A stretch of DNA of 36,638 nt from Flavihumibacter soli. GTDB taxonomy: Bacteria > Bacteroidota > Bacteroidia > Sphingobacteriales > Sphingobacteriaceae. A model generated the notes under the pieces. It made no database searches, was not told where the DNA came from, and saw nothing but the letters and a program-made list of their open reading frames with translations. Shown here in pieces: positions 24,939 through 32,902 of the stretch. Both the position numbers and the translations under genes were made by a program. The first letter of the stretch is position 1. Each line of letters opens with the position of its first letter. Location: assembly GCF_010692725.1 (NCBI RefSeq), contig NZ_JAAFZB010000085.1, positions 1 to 36,638 of the forward strand. The letters are read 5' to 3'.

Positions 24939-25961
24939 ATGGGCCTTTTTAATTTCCTAACAAAAGAAGTGGCTATAGACCTCGGTACAGCGAACACCCT
25001 GATCATCCATAATGACAAGGTGATCGTTGATGAACCATCTATAGTAGCTTTCGATAAAACCACTAATAAAGTTATTGCCATCGGCAGGCAGGCCATGCAG
25101 ATGGAAGGCAAAACACACGATAATATCAAAACAGTTCGTCCCCTGCAAGACGGTGTAATAGCGGATTTTAGTGCTGCCGAGCATATGCTTCGCGGAATGA
25201 TCAAAATGATCAACAAAGACAATAGCTGGTTTTTCCCTTCATTAAAGATGGTGATCTGTATCCCATCCGGAATCACGGAAGTTGAAAAGCGGGCGGTAAG
25301 AGATTCAGCAGAAATAGCAGGGGCGAAGGAAGTCTACCTTATTCATGAACCTATGGCCGCTGCCATTGGAATTGGTATCGACGTCGAGGAGCCTATGGGT
25401 AACATGATCATTGATATTGGCGGGGGAACAACTGAGATCGCAGTTATTGCCCTTTCCGGTATTGTATCAGACCAGTCAATACGTGTCGCCGGTAACATTT
25501 TTGACTCTGACATTATTCACTACATACGTCGCCAGCATAATATCATGATCGGCGACCGTACGGCTGAAAAAATAAAAGTAGAAGTAGGATCTGCCTTACC
25601 GGAACTACAGGACCCACCACCGGATGTAGCCGTTCATGGTCGCGATCTGATGACGGGTACCCCGAAGCAGATCACTGTTTCCTATACGGAGATTGCGCAT
25701 TGCCTTGACAAATCAATATCAAAGATCGAAGAAGCGATATTAAAAGCGTTAGAGATTACTCCCCCGGAACTATCCGCAGATATATACCAGACAGGTATCT
25801 ACCTTACAGGCGGAGGAGCGATGCTTCGCGGGCTTGATAAGCGTATTTCGTCCAAGACGAAATTACCGGTTCATATTGCTGATGACCCCTTGCGCGCTGT
25901 GGTAAGGGGAACCGGGATCGCTCTGAAGAATATTGGGAACTTCACTTTCCTTATGAAATAA
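24939..25961 (+). CDS. mreB: Rod shape-determining protein MreB
   Basis: 340 residues, normal for MreB, a bacterial actin that forms membrane-bound filaments and positions the elongasome. The ATPase motifs are clear: phosphate 1 I-D-L-G-T-A-N-T (13-20), connect 1 near 108-118 (I-C-I-P-S-G), phosphate 2 I-D-I-G-G-G-T-T-E (about 160-168), and the adenosine motif L-T-G-G-G-A-M-L-R-G near 290. The N-terminal G-L-F-N-F-L helix is amphipathic and may bind membrane. Unlike the usual arrangement, no mreC/mreD/rodA genes follow: a strong terminator and asnB come next, so this may be a second-site or stand-alone mreB. Confidence 0.95.
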   Translation: MGLFNFLTKEVAIDLGTANTLIIHNDKVIVDEPSIVAFDKTTNKVIAIGRQAMQMEGKTHDNIKTVRPLQDGVIADFSAAEHMLRGMIKMINKDNSWFFPSLKMVICIPSGITEVEKRAVRDSAEIAGAKEVYLIHEPMAAAIGIGIDVEEPMGNMIIDIGGGTTEIAVIALSGIVSDQSIRVAGNIFDSDIIHYIRRQHNIMIGDRTAEKIKVEVGSALPELQDPPPDVAVHGRDLMTGTPKQITVSYTEIAHCLDKSISKIEEAILKALEITPPELSADIYQTGIYLTGGGAMLRGLDKRISSKTKLPVHIADDPLRAVVRGTGIALKNIGNFTFLMK

Positions 25962-25984
25962 CCGTTTGCGAAATTGCATATACG

Positions 25985-26011
25985 AATGGTCAGGCTGATT
26001 GCCTGACCATT
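25985..26011 (+). terminator. Terminator after mreB
   Basis: A perfect 11-base stem (25985-25995 with 26001-26011), 5-base loop and a run of T's to 26018. It lies 23 bases after the mreB stop codon and closes the Rnk-like/mreB unit. Confidence 0.92.
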
Positions 26012-26109
26012 TTTTTTTGTGGTTACTAAGTGATCAGCCCTACATTGTCAATTTTGTCATTGAAATCTTATTTCATTAAAAATTTGATAAAATTAATTAT
26101 GATTCATAA

Positions 26110-26155
26110 TTAAATTGATTACGTTTGTTAAGTTTCATTAATGAAATCAATTTAA
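26110..26155. promoter_or_regulatory. Palindromic operator-like region and -7 box before asnB
   Basis: TACGTTTG at 26120-26127 matches the TAnnTTTG -7 element. It lies inside a larger inverted repeat (26110-26118 with 26147-26155, 9 pairs), and next to a perfect 14-base palindrome at 26133-26146. Overlap of promoter and palindromes suggests control by a dimeric regulator, possibly sensing asparagine or nitrogen; the regulator is unknown. Confidence 0.5.
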
Positions 26156-26194
26156 CAATAAGAAAGCAATCAATTAATTACAAATTTTAGAGTA

Positions 26195-27862
26195 ATGTGT
26201 GGAATAATCGGGGTATTCGAACTGCAGAGCAAATTTCAGGATTTAAGGCCTAAGGTGTTGGAGATGGCTAAAAAGGTACGTCACCGCGGACCCGACTGGT
26301 CAGGTATCTATTGCGATACCAATGTTATACTGGCGCACGAGCGTTTGGCGATAGTTGATCCCCAGTCAGGTGGTCAGCCTCTTTACAGTAATGACAAGAA
26401 TATAATCCTGGCAGTAAATGGCGAGATATACAACCACATGGAGATCAGGAAAAACTTTCCGGATTACCACTTTCAGACAAAATCGGATTGCGAAGTGATC
26501 CTTGCCTTATATCAGCAAAAGGGACCAGCCTTCATAGAAGACCTGAATGGTATATTCGCCTTCGCACTTTACGACAAGGAAAAAGACTGCTACCTGATTG
26601 CGCGCGATCACATGGGAATCATCCCATTGTATATGGGTTGGGATAAATTTGGCAACTTCTACGTATCGTCTGAGCTTAAAGCCCTGGAAGGAACCTGCAA
26701 TAAGATCCAGGAGTTCCTGCCCGGACATTTTATCTACAGTAAAGAAAGCACAGAACTTCAGAAATGGTATAAAAGAGACTGGACTGAATATCAGAATGTT
26801 GAAGATAACGACACCGATATCTCCGCATTACGGAAAGCACTTGAAGAATCTGTTCACAGGCAGCTAATGTCAGATGTTCCCTATGGAGTGTTGCTTTCAG
26901 GTGGTCTGGACTCATCCATTATCTCGGCTGTCACCAAAAAATTTGCAGCCAAAAGAATTGAATCAAATGATACTCAAACGGCCTGGTACCCACAGCTTCA
27001 TTCTTTTGCGGTGGGTTTAGTTGGATCTCCTGACCTGGCAGCGGCGCGAAAAGTCGCCGATCATATCGGTTCTATCCACCACGAGATCAATTTCTCGATA
27101 CAGGAAGGTTTGGACGCCATTAAGGATGTTATATACCACCTCGAGACTTATGATGTAACAACCATCAGGGCTTCAACACCCATGTATTTGCTGGCCCGTG
27201 TTATCAAATCCATGGGGATCAAAATGGTGCTGTCGGGTGAGGGTGCCGATGAATTGTTTGGAGGTTATCTTTATTTCCACAAAGCGCCGAATGCTAAAGC
27301 CTTTCATGAAGAAACGGTGCGCAAACTGAGTAAACTTCACTTATATGATTGCCTTCGCGCCAACAAATCACTGGCGGCCTGGGGCATTGAAGGAAGAGTA
27401 CCATTTCTGGACAAAGAATTTATGGACGTAGCCATGCGGTTAAACCCTGAAGATAAGATGGCGAAAGGAGGGAAGATGGAAAAATGGATACTTCGGAAAG
27501 CGTTTGAGGACTATCTGCCTGAAAGCATTGTATGGAGGCAAAAGGAACAGTTCTCTGATGGCGTAGGTTACGGATGGATCGACACACTGAAGGCGACTGC
27601 TGAATTAAAGGTAAGTGACGAGGAGTTGGCAAAAGCAAAATTCCGTTTCCCGATCAACCCGCCTATGTCTAAGGAAGAATATCATTACCGGTCGATATTT
27701 ACGGAACACTTCCCGTCGGACTCTGCCGCTTCATGTGTACCGTCTGTCAAATCTGTTGCCTGTAGCACACCGGAAGCGCTCGCATGGGATGCTTCATTCC
27801 AAACTATGAATGACCCCTCAGGAAGAGCGGTTAAAAGTGTTCATAACATGGGATATAAATAA
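26195..27862 (+). CDS. asnB: Asparagine synthetase B (glutamine-hydrolysing)
   Basis: 555 residues, like E. coli AsnB. The N-terminal glutaminase domain (to about residue 190) starts M-C-G-I-I-G, exposing the catalytic Cys after Met removal, and has R-H-R-G-P-D near 29. The synthetase domain contains the PP-loop L-S-G-G-L-D-S-S (about 233-240), S-G-E-G-A-D-E-L-F-G-G-Y near 350 and E-G-R-V-P-F-L-D near 390. It makes asparagine from aspartate, ATP and glutamine in the cytoplasm. It is a single-gene unit: palindromic promoter region upstream, terminator downstream at 27872-27898. The C-terminal 50 residues are normal for the family. Confidence 0.96.
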   Translation: MCGIIGVFELQSKFQDLRPKVLEMAKKVRHRGPDWSGIYCDTNVILAHERLAIVDPQSGGQPLYSNDKNIILAVNGEIYNHMEIRKNFPDYHFQTKSDCEVILALYQQKGPAFIEDLNGIFAFALYDKEKDCYLIARDHMGIIPLYMGWDKFGNFYVSSELKALEGTCNKIQEFLPGHFIYSKESTELQKWYKRDWTEYQNVEDNDTDISALRKALEESVHRQLMSDVPYGVLLSGGLDSSIISAVTKKFAAKRIESNDTQTAWYPQLHSFAVGLVGSPDLAAARKVADHIGSIHHEINFSIQEGLDAIKDVIYHLETYDVTTIRASTPMYLLARVIKSMGIKMVLSGEGADELFGGYLYFHKAPNAKAFHEETVRKLSKLHLYDCLRANKSLAAWGIEGRVPFLDKEFMDVAMRLNPEDKMAKGGKMEKWILRKAFEDYLPESIVWRQKEQFSDGVGYGWIDTLKATAELKVSDEELAKAKFRFPINPPMSKEEYHYRSIFTEHFPSDSAASCVPSVKSVACSTPEALAWDASFQTMNDPSGRAVKSVHNMGYK

Positions 27863-27871
27863 ACAGTATTT

Positions 27872-27898
27872 AAAAGCGGGTCATAAAAACCCGCTTTT
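27872..27898. terminator. Bidirectional terminator between asnB and MATE gene
   Basis: A 9-base stem (27872-27880 with 27890-27898), 9-base loop and T run on the plus strand. The A-rich 5' side gives a short T run on the minus strand too, and the MATE gene ends at 27900, so it can serve both convergent genes. Confidence 0.85.
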
Positions 27899-27899
27899 T

Positions 27900-29261
27900 T
27901 TATGCCGGCTGCAGTGCGATCCTTCGGCTTAATCTGTCAAACCGCAAGAAGAGCAATCCCGCTGAAACCAGCAATCCGAGTGTAAGTCCATACCATATTC
28001 CTTCGGCGCCGAACCCCATAGTTACTCCAAGATAATAACCAACGGGGAGGCCTATGATCCAGTATGCAATGAACGTTATAAACGTGGGAATATTAACATC
28101 ACCCATTCCGCGAAGTACTCCTAGTCCAACAACCTGCGTTCCGTCGAATAATTGAAAGAAGCCGGCGATTATCAACAGCTGCGCTGCAATCTCAATTACA
28201 TCCCTGTCTGACGTATATATCCAGGGCAATATTTGGTTCAAGCCTATGAACAGTAATGCCGTTAACATCATAAAAGCCAAAACGATATGGTAACTTGAAA
28301 TAGCGGATAGTCGTAGTTGTATAAAGTCGCGGCTTCCAAAACTATTACCTGTTTTTATGGTGGCGGCAGCTGATATACCGCTTGCCATCATGTAAGTCAT
28401 CGAAGCCAGGTTAATAGCCACCTGGTGAGCCGCCTGGTCTACAGCGCCGATAGTACCGATCAGGATAGCGGCACCGCTGAACGCGCTTACTTCAAACGTA
28501 TATTGCATTGCTACGGGCGCGCCAATCCTGATGATGTTAATTGAGCGTATCACGCTAATGGATTTAATCGCAAACCTGCTTAGGTATTTTTTGAAATTTT
28601 GAGACCGTAAGACATAAACAGCCATGACAACGGCCATAATCGTCCGGTCGATCAATGTACTCCAGCCCACGCTCCGGATCCCCATCGGTTCAATCCCAAA
28701 TAAACCTTTGACGAAAATGATCCCCAGACACACATTAAAAATATTACCCCAGATCGATATCATCATGGCTTGTTTGGTGAAGCCAAGGCCCTCCGCAAAC
28801 TGTTTGAACGTCATAAATATCATTAGCGGGATTATCGAAAACCCAAGAAGGTTTAAATAGGGCTTTGCCTGCCTGACAACTTCAGCGGACTGATCCAGAT
28901 GATCAATTATTGCTACCGAACCGAAATAAACCAGAACGTAAAGTAAGACACCTGAGACAGCATTAATAAGCAGGCTGTTTGACAGTAATTTACCGCACTC
29001 CGAATATTCCTTTTTCCCATTTTCCTGGGCAATAAGGGGGGTAAGGCCGTAAGAGATACCAATTCCAATTACAAGTACAATAGTAAAAATACTGTTGACG
29101 AGCGAAACAGCGGCTAATGCGACAGTTCCAACAAAATGTCCTATGATCACACTGTCTGCGGTGTGCACCAGGGTATGCCCCAACTGTGAAATAACAACCG
29201 GTATCGCAAGATGCAGATTGCTCTGATAAAATGGCTTATATTTTTGATAGAGCAGTTTCAC
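27900..29261 (-). CDS. MATE family efflux transporter
   Basis: 453 residues with about twelve hydrophobic spans in two related halves, as in MATE (NorM-like) transporters. Visible family features are the H-L-A-I-P-V-V-I-S-Q-L-G start and the G-x-x-x-A-x-x-A-V-S-L-V-N-S segment near 45-57, with the second-half counterpart G-A-P-V-A-M-Q-Y-T-F-E near 247-257. These proteins export cationic drugs or metabolites using Na+ or H+ gradients; the substrate is unknown. It has no close co-directional partner apart from the toxin gene, which ends 51 bases upstream of its start. Confidence 0.93.
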   Translation of the reverse strand: MKLLYQKYKPFYQSNLHLAIPVVISQLGHTLVHTADSVIIGHFVGTVALAAVSLVNSIFTIVLVIGIGISYGLTPLIAQENGKKEYSECGKLLSNSLLINAVSGVLLYVLVYFGSVAIIDHLDQSAEVVRQAKPYLNLLGFSIIPLMIFMTFKQFAEGLGFTKQAMMISIWGNIFNVCLGIIFVKGLFGIEPMGIRSVGWSTLIDRTIMAVVMAVYVLRSQNFKKYLSRFAIKSISVIRSINIIRIGAPVAMQYTFEVSAFSGAAILIGTIGAVDQAAHQVAINLASMTYMMASGISAAATIKTGNSFGSRDFIQLRLSAISSYHIVLAFMMLTALLFIGLNQILPWIYTSDRDVIEIAAQLLIIAGFFQLFDGTQVVGLGVLRGMGDVNIPTFITFIAYWIIGLPVGYYLGVTMGFGAEGIWYGLTLGLLVSAGLLFLRFDRLSRRIALQPA

Positions 29262-29312
29262 AGGATGGTTAACAAGGGGATAAAAAATAAGGGACTTATT
29301 CGGGACGCAATT

Positions 29313-29771
29313 TTACTTAAAAAGTCGCTGATCGAACACAAACGGTTCTATTTTTAGAATACTTATTTTCTGAAACCCAGAATGAGCGGGATTGATCAGG
29401 TAGTTATATTCTCCCGGAACAACCGCAGAAGGCACCTTGAGCACCAGGGCTTCTCCCTGGCGAATAAACTCATCACCTAGGAGTTGGGTAGATTCTGAAT
29501 AAGGGTAAGTTCTCCAATCCAAGGCTAACTCTGATAACCTGATCTCCTTAATCAAAACCTCATCTGGAATAATGATTGAAGACATGCAATAGTCAACAGG
29601 TACAATACCCAGGGGGATGTGAACGGCAATTTCTGTAATACTAAGGGCTCTCGATTCAGAGGTATATAACAGCGCCCGACCTTTACTATTCCACCGTCCG
29701 CCATACATCTCGGCTCCTTTTCCAGTTAGGTCCTCACTAAAATATGATTTGCTCAGGCGATAAACTATCAT
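29313..29771 (-). CDS. RES-domain toxin (NAD+-depleting type)
   Basis: 152 residues forming one RES domain. The conserved Arg-Glu-Ser residues are visible: Arg26 in Y-G-G-R-W-N, Glu47 in S-I-T-E-I-A-V-H, and Ser115 in V-P-S-A-V-V-P. N-Y-L-I-N-P-x-H (123-130) is also typical. Characterised members (MbcT and relatives) degrade NAD+ and stop growth unless neutralised by the Xre/MbcA antitoxin. The start codon overlaps the antitoxin stop by four bases (ATGA), the normal order with the antitoxin first. All key residues are kept, so the toxin is predicted intact. Confidence 0.93.
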   Translation of the reverse strand: MIVYRLSKSYFSEDLTGKGAEMYGGRWNSKGRALLYTSESRALSITEIAVHIPLGIVPVDYCMSSIIIPDEVLIKEIRLSELALDWRTYPYSESTQLLGDEFIRQGEALVLKVPSAVVPGEYNYLINPAHSGFQKISILKIEPFVFDQRLFK

Positions 29772-30199
29772 GCGAGAACACCATACTCAATGCGGCCTAA
29801 CTCATCTTTCAGAAGATGTATACCAAAAGTGCTATCCAGCAACTCTTTGGGCTTAACATTTCCAAGGGCGATATTATTAGCATCTAGCCAGGCATCGAAT
29901 TTCCCGCTATCGCCGAATACTTCAACACCTTTCCTGTAAAGCAGGGTTATCTCGAGGATTTTTTCTGAGTGAATAGGATCAAAGGTTTTCTCTTCCTTCT
30001 TATATCGCTGCATCGTACGTTCAGAGAGGTGCAAAAACGAAGACCATTCCGTGATGTTAAAGGGGCTTTTCCTGACGATACTAGTAAAAGACGAAAAACT
30101 AATTCCTCTCCTTACCGTAGCAATGAGGGCGGAGATATTCTTATTTCCTAGCGACTGGTAGGAAATCGCAGCATCGTTCAATATCGATTTATCTTCCAT
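29768..30199 (-). CDS. Xre/MbcA/ParS-type antitoxin (DUF2384)
   Basis: 143 residues. An Xre-like HTH region (about 50-70, with L-H-L-S-E-R-T-M-Q-R-Y) is followed by the DUF2384/MbcA-like C-terminal domain with E-V-F-G-D-x-x-K-F-x-x-W-L, the segment that blocks the active site of RES toxins. It would bind its own promoter and the toxin. It is immediately upstream of the RES gene with overlapping codons, so the two form one toxin-antitoxin operon. A palindrome and spaced repeats just before the start (30201-30258) are plausible operator sites. Confidence 0.92.
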   Translation of the reverse strand: MEDKSILNDAAISYQSLGNKNISALIATVRRGISFSSFTSIVRKSPFNITEWSSFLHLSERTMQRYKKEEKTFDPIHSEKILEITLLYRKGVEVFGDSGKFDAWLDANNIALGNVKPKELLDSTFGIHLLKDELGRIEYGVLA

Positions 30200-30200
30200 G

Positions 30201-30258
30201 ATTATCCTCTGATAATCAAATATACTAAATTGTCTATTATTTTACGACAAATGTCTAT
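30201..30258 (-). promoter_or_regulatory. Candidate operator/promoter of the toxin-antitoxin operon
   Basis: ATTATC-CTCT-GATAAT (30201-30216) is a 6-base inverted repeat directly before the antitoxin ATG. Further up are TTGTC/GACAA (30230-30234 with 30246-30250) and a direct repeat TGTCTAT (30231-30237 and 30252-30258), spaced 21 bases, two helical turns. These fit binding of a dimeric Xre regulator. No clear TAnnTTTG is seen. Confidence 0.45.
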
Positions 30259-30263
30259 ATTAT

Positions 30264-30893
30264 TTAAACAGCAGTATAAAATTCTTCTTTTTCTGTAGTA
30301 TGAATCCTCAGCACCCCGGACAAAACCAGATTAACCAGTATCCTGTAGGAGCGTCGTCGCGATAAATTTAACATATCACTAAACTCCCTGGCTGTGATTC
30401 GCTCATTGACATTAAGGTACTCCAGCAAAGCTTTCTCTTTCGACGTATATTCAAGTAAAACACCTTCTGATTTATTTTCGCGCTTCAGGACATCAACTAC
30501 AACCTTACTTGCAAGCACGCTTTTATCTTTAACCCGGACATAAACCCACCATTTCTTATCTTCACCCAGTGCATAATGAGGCTTCATGTCACTCTCTTCA
30601 ATATCGACAACAAGAACGATCTTTTCGTCAACGTAGACTTCCTCAAATTTTGGCTCAAGAGCAGGTTTACAGTAGAATCCTGCCGCTTTATTGATCATAA
30701 ACTTTTCTTCATCTTCAGATTTCACTCCAACGATGCGGCCATCATCAGCAACCCCGATTAAAAGCTTTCCACCCTTATTATTGGCGTAGGATACCATGGT
30801 TTTTGCGATCTTCTCGCAGCTGGTGATCGTGTTTTTAAAATCCAGGGTAGTACCTTCGCCCTCAAGAATTAGTTTCCTTATGTTTATACCCAT
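30264..30893 (-). CDS. AlbA_2 (Schlafen-like) domain protein with winged-helix C-terminus
   Basis: 209 residues. The N-terminal AlbA_2 domain (about 5-135) has E-G-E-G-T-T-L-D-F-K (11-20), A-K-T-M-V-S-Y-A-N-N-K-G-G-K-L-L-I-G-V-A-D-D-G (30-52) and G-V near 56, the typical pattern of Schlafen AlbA_2 proteins. The C-terminal 60 residues look like a winged helix (L-L-E-Y-L, A-R-E-F, R-R-R-S-Y-R-I-L-V-N-L-V). Some members regulate transcription or act in RNA cleavage; this one lacks an obvious nuclease extension. It starts ten bases after the DUF4442 gene and ends 64 bases before the antitoxin start. Its role in the toxin module is unproven. Confidence 0.85.
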   Translation of the reverse strand: MGINIRKLILEGEGTTLDFKNTITSCEKIAKTMVSYANNKGGKLLIGVADDGRIVGVKSEDEEKFMINKAAGFYCKPALEPKFEEVYVDEKIVLVVDIEESDMKPHYALGEDKKWWVYVRVKDKSVLASKVVVDVLKRENKSEGVLLEYTSKEKALLEYLNVNERITAREFSDMLNLSRRRSYRILVNLVLSGVLRIHTTEKEEFYTAV

Positions 30894-30903
30894 GATTTAA
30901 AAA

Positions 30904-31389
30904 TTAATACGCAACGGTCTCTTCTTCGCCCTTAAACAGGTTCCGGACATAAACCTCGTTCATCACCCTGGCACATATCTCGCCATCAGCTCCGGTGATC
31001 TCCATGGGAAAGGATTTAATAAATTTTCCGATGGTTTTCAGCGCTACTTCGGCTTCTAATATATCATCTTCGGTCAGTAAAATGGTAAAGTGCAGGTTTG
31101 AGCGCCCAGGCTTGATGTAATTGATCTGTGCACTCTTCAACCAGACCCGGATCTTAAAACCGCGCCGGACCAAAACCTGATCAAAAAGAAGCGCGTAAAA
31201 CGGGTCAGAAGCGCTGAATATCGTTCCGCCGAAGATGGACCTATTGTAGTTGGTATTTAGGAGGCTCTTAGATATTTTCACCTCAACGCCTTTGAAGTCT
31301 TTGTGAAATCTTTTTACCCAGATACGTTGAAAAAATAGGGGTGGATAGAAGCGCATAGCCCATTTGAGCATATTTTCGGAAACCTGCAT
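30904..31389 (-). CDS. DUF4442 hotdog-fold protein, probable thioesterase
   Basis: 161 residues, standard for DUF4442, a hotdog-fold family near PaaI thioesterases. Matching features are M-x-F-Y-P-P-L/F at about 12-19, the V-E-V-K-I-S-K-S-L-L-N-T-N-Y-N-R-S-I-F-G-G-T-I-F segment (read in parts at about 35-58), and D-P-F-Y-A-L-L. The usual role is thioester hydrolysis of unknown acyl-CoA. It is the first gene of a minus-strand pair with the AlbA_2 gene (ten-base gap) and is divergent from the MFS transporter across 188 bases. The reason for pairing with a regulator is not evident. Confidence 0.85.
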   Translation of the reverse strand: MQVSENMLKWAMRFYPPLFFQRIWVKRFHKDFKGVEVKISKSLLNTNYNRSIFGGTIFSASDPFYALLFDQVLVRRGFKIRVWLKSAQINYIKPGRSNLHFTILLTEDDILEAEVALKTIGKFIKSFPMEITGADGEICARVMNEVYVRNLFKGEEETVAY

Positions 31390-31577
31390 ATCCTGCTAAA
31401 TATCCGAAACTGAAACGATGTTTAAAAGTGCCTGATTAATAATACGCGTAGGTGACTGATTATTTGACGCTATAATTATCTATTATCCTGCCTGAATAGC
31501 CTTTAACCGAATAAAAAATTACTCCCTTTTTTCCTTTGCGGTTTTTGTTTGTAGATTGACGCACTAAACCATAATTA

Positions 31578-32822
31578 ATGAGTCCCGAATCCTCCTCGAA
31601 TAAGAACGTCACTTTACTTGTTATTGTAGCCGCACTGGGTTATTTCGTTGATATATACGATCTTCTGCTCTTCCTGATCATCAAGAACAAAAGCCTGGCC
31701 GATCTTGGTATCGCTCCCGAAAATATTGCGGATACAGGCTTGACTTTAATGAACTGGCAAATGGCCGGACTCTTAACCGGTGGAATTCTCTGGGGTATCC
31801 TGGGAGATAAAAAGGGTCGGCTGTCTGTATTATTCGGCTCGATCATTATGTATTCTCTGGCCAATATTGCAAATGGCTTTGTTCAGAATGTAGAAATTTA
31901 TGCTGCCCTGCGATTCATTGCTGGCATAGGCCTGGCAGGCGAACTCGGCGCAGGCATTACCCTTGTAAGCGAAAGCATGAGTAAGGAGAAGCGGGGATAT
32001 GGAACCATGGTAGTTTCTGGTGTAGGGATCATGGGGGCGGTCGCCGCTTATTTTGTGGGAGACATGTTTAGCTGGCGGGTTTCATTTTTTGTTGGCGGCG
32101 GCCTGGGTATGCTGCTTTTGCTTTTGAGGATTGGTGTATTTGAGTCCGGTATGTTTGCACGCATAAAAAGCAATGATGTTGAGAAGGGAAATATGCTGAT
32201 GCTGTTTAATTCACGTGCACGTTTGAAAAAATATTTGAGCAGCATATTAATAGCTGTTCCGGTGTGGTTTGTAGTTGGCATCCTGGTCGCTCTGGCGCCA
32301 GAATTTGGACGTGCACTGGGCATAAATGACACTTTGGACACCGGCAGGGGAGTGATGTTCACCTATATCGGCATATCCTTAGGTGATTTCCTGTCAGGAG
32401 GCCTTAGTCAGGTTTTCAGAACCCGCAAGAAAATCGTTTTTGTCTTTCTTAGCCTGACCTATGGCGGGATCCTGTTCTTCTTATTTTCAAACGGCTTATC
32501 CGCTGAAGCCTTTTATATGCTGTGTGTATTTCTCGGAATAGCCACAGGTTATTGGGTGGTCTTTGTAACCATGGCGTCAGAGCAGTTTGGCACAAACCTG
32601 CGATCTACTGTTACAACTACTGCCCCCAATTTTGTCAGGGGATCACTAATCCTGGTAACCCTTCTTTTTACCGGGTTAAAGCCGCATTTCGGAATCGTCA
32701 ATGCGGCGCTAGCGGTCGGAACACTAACCGTTGCAATCGCCTACCTCGCCCTTTATCAACTGGACGAAACTTATGGTAAAGATCTTGATTATGTTGAATC
32801 TGCGGCGGATACAGGACTTTGA
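31578..32822 (+). CDS. Major facilitator superfamily transporter
   Basis: 414 residues with about twelve membrane spans in two bundles. The MFS loop 2-3 motif G-I-L-G-D-K-K-G-R (about 75-83) is clear, and L-A-G-E-L-G-A-G-I-T-L-V-S-E-S near 117-131 matches the metabolite:H+ symporter subgroup (sugar, organic acid or proline/betaine-like porters). The substrate is not deducible. The start follows A-rich sequence; there is no convincing -7 box. It stands alone: divergent from DUF4442 and 80 bases ahead of the small PhnA-domain gene, which has its own -7 box. Confidence 0.92.
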   Translation: MSPESSSNKNVTLLVIVAALGYFVDIYDLLLFLIIKNKSLADLGIAPENIADTGLTLMNWQMAGLLTGGILWGILGDKKGRLSVLFGSIIMYSLANIANGFVQNVEIYAALRFIAGIGLAGELGAGITLVSESMSKEKRGYGTMVVSGVGIMGAVAAYFVGDMFSWRVSFFVGGGLGMLLLLLRIGVFESGMFARIKSNDVEKGNMLMLFNSRARLKKYLSSILIAVPVWFVVGILVALAPEFGRALGINDTLDTGRGVMFTYIGISLGDFLSGGLSQVFRTRKKIVFVFLSLTYGGILFFLFSNGLSAEAFYMLCVFLGIATGYWVVFVTMASEQFGTNLRSTVTTTAPNFVRGSLILVTLLFTGLKPHFGIVNAALAVGTLTVAIAYLALYQLDETYGKDLDYVESAADTGL

Positions 32823-32879
32823 CCAAATTTTCATTGTGGTCTGTCAGTAGGCCCATGGCTATCAGTCCCAATAAAAAAT

Positions 32880-32887
32880 TACTTTTG
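32880..32887 (+). promoter_or_regulatory. Bacteroidota -7 promoter element for the PhnA-domain gene
   Basis: TACTTTTG matches TAnnTTTG, 15 bases before the ATG at 32903. No matching -33 box is seen at the expected spacing. It indicates separate transcription from the MFS gene. Confidence 0.45.
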
Positions 32888-32902
32888 TAAAAAACATTTA
32901 AC

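Noticed and set aside
24917-25276. 119-codon minus-strand open frame over the start of mreB
   Set aside because: Antisense shadow of the conserved MreB N-terminal domain with no recognisable domain.
32822-32902. Possible operon of the MFS transporter with the PhnA-domain gene
   Set aside because: The 80-base gap contains a TAnnTTTG box right before the second gene, so separate transcription is more likely.
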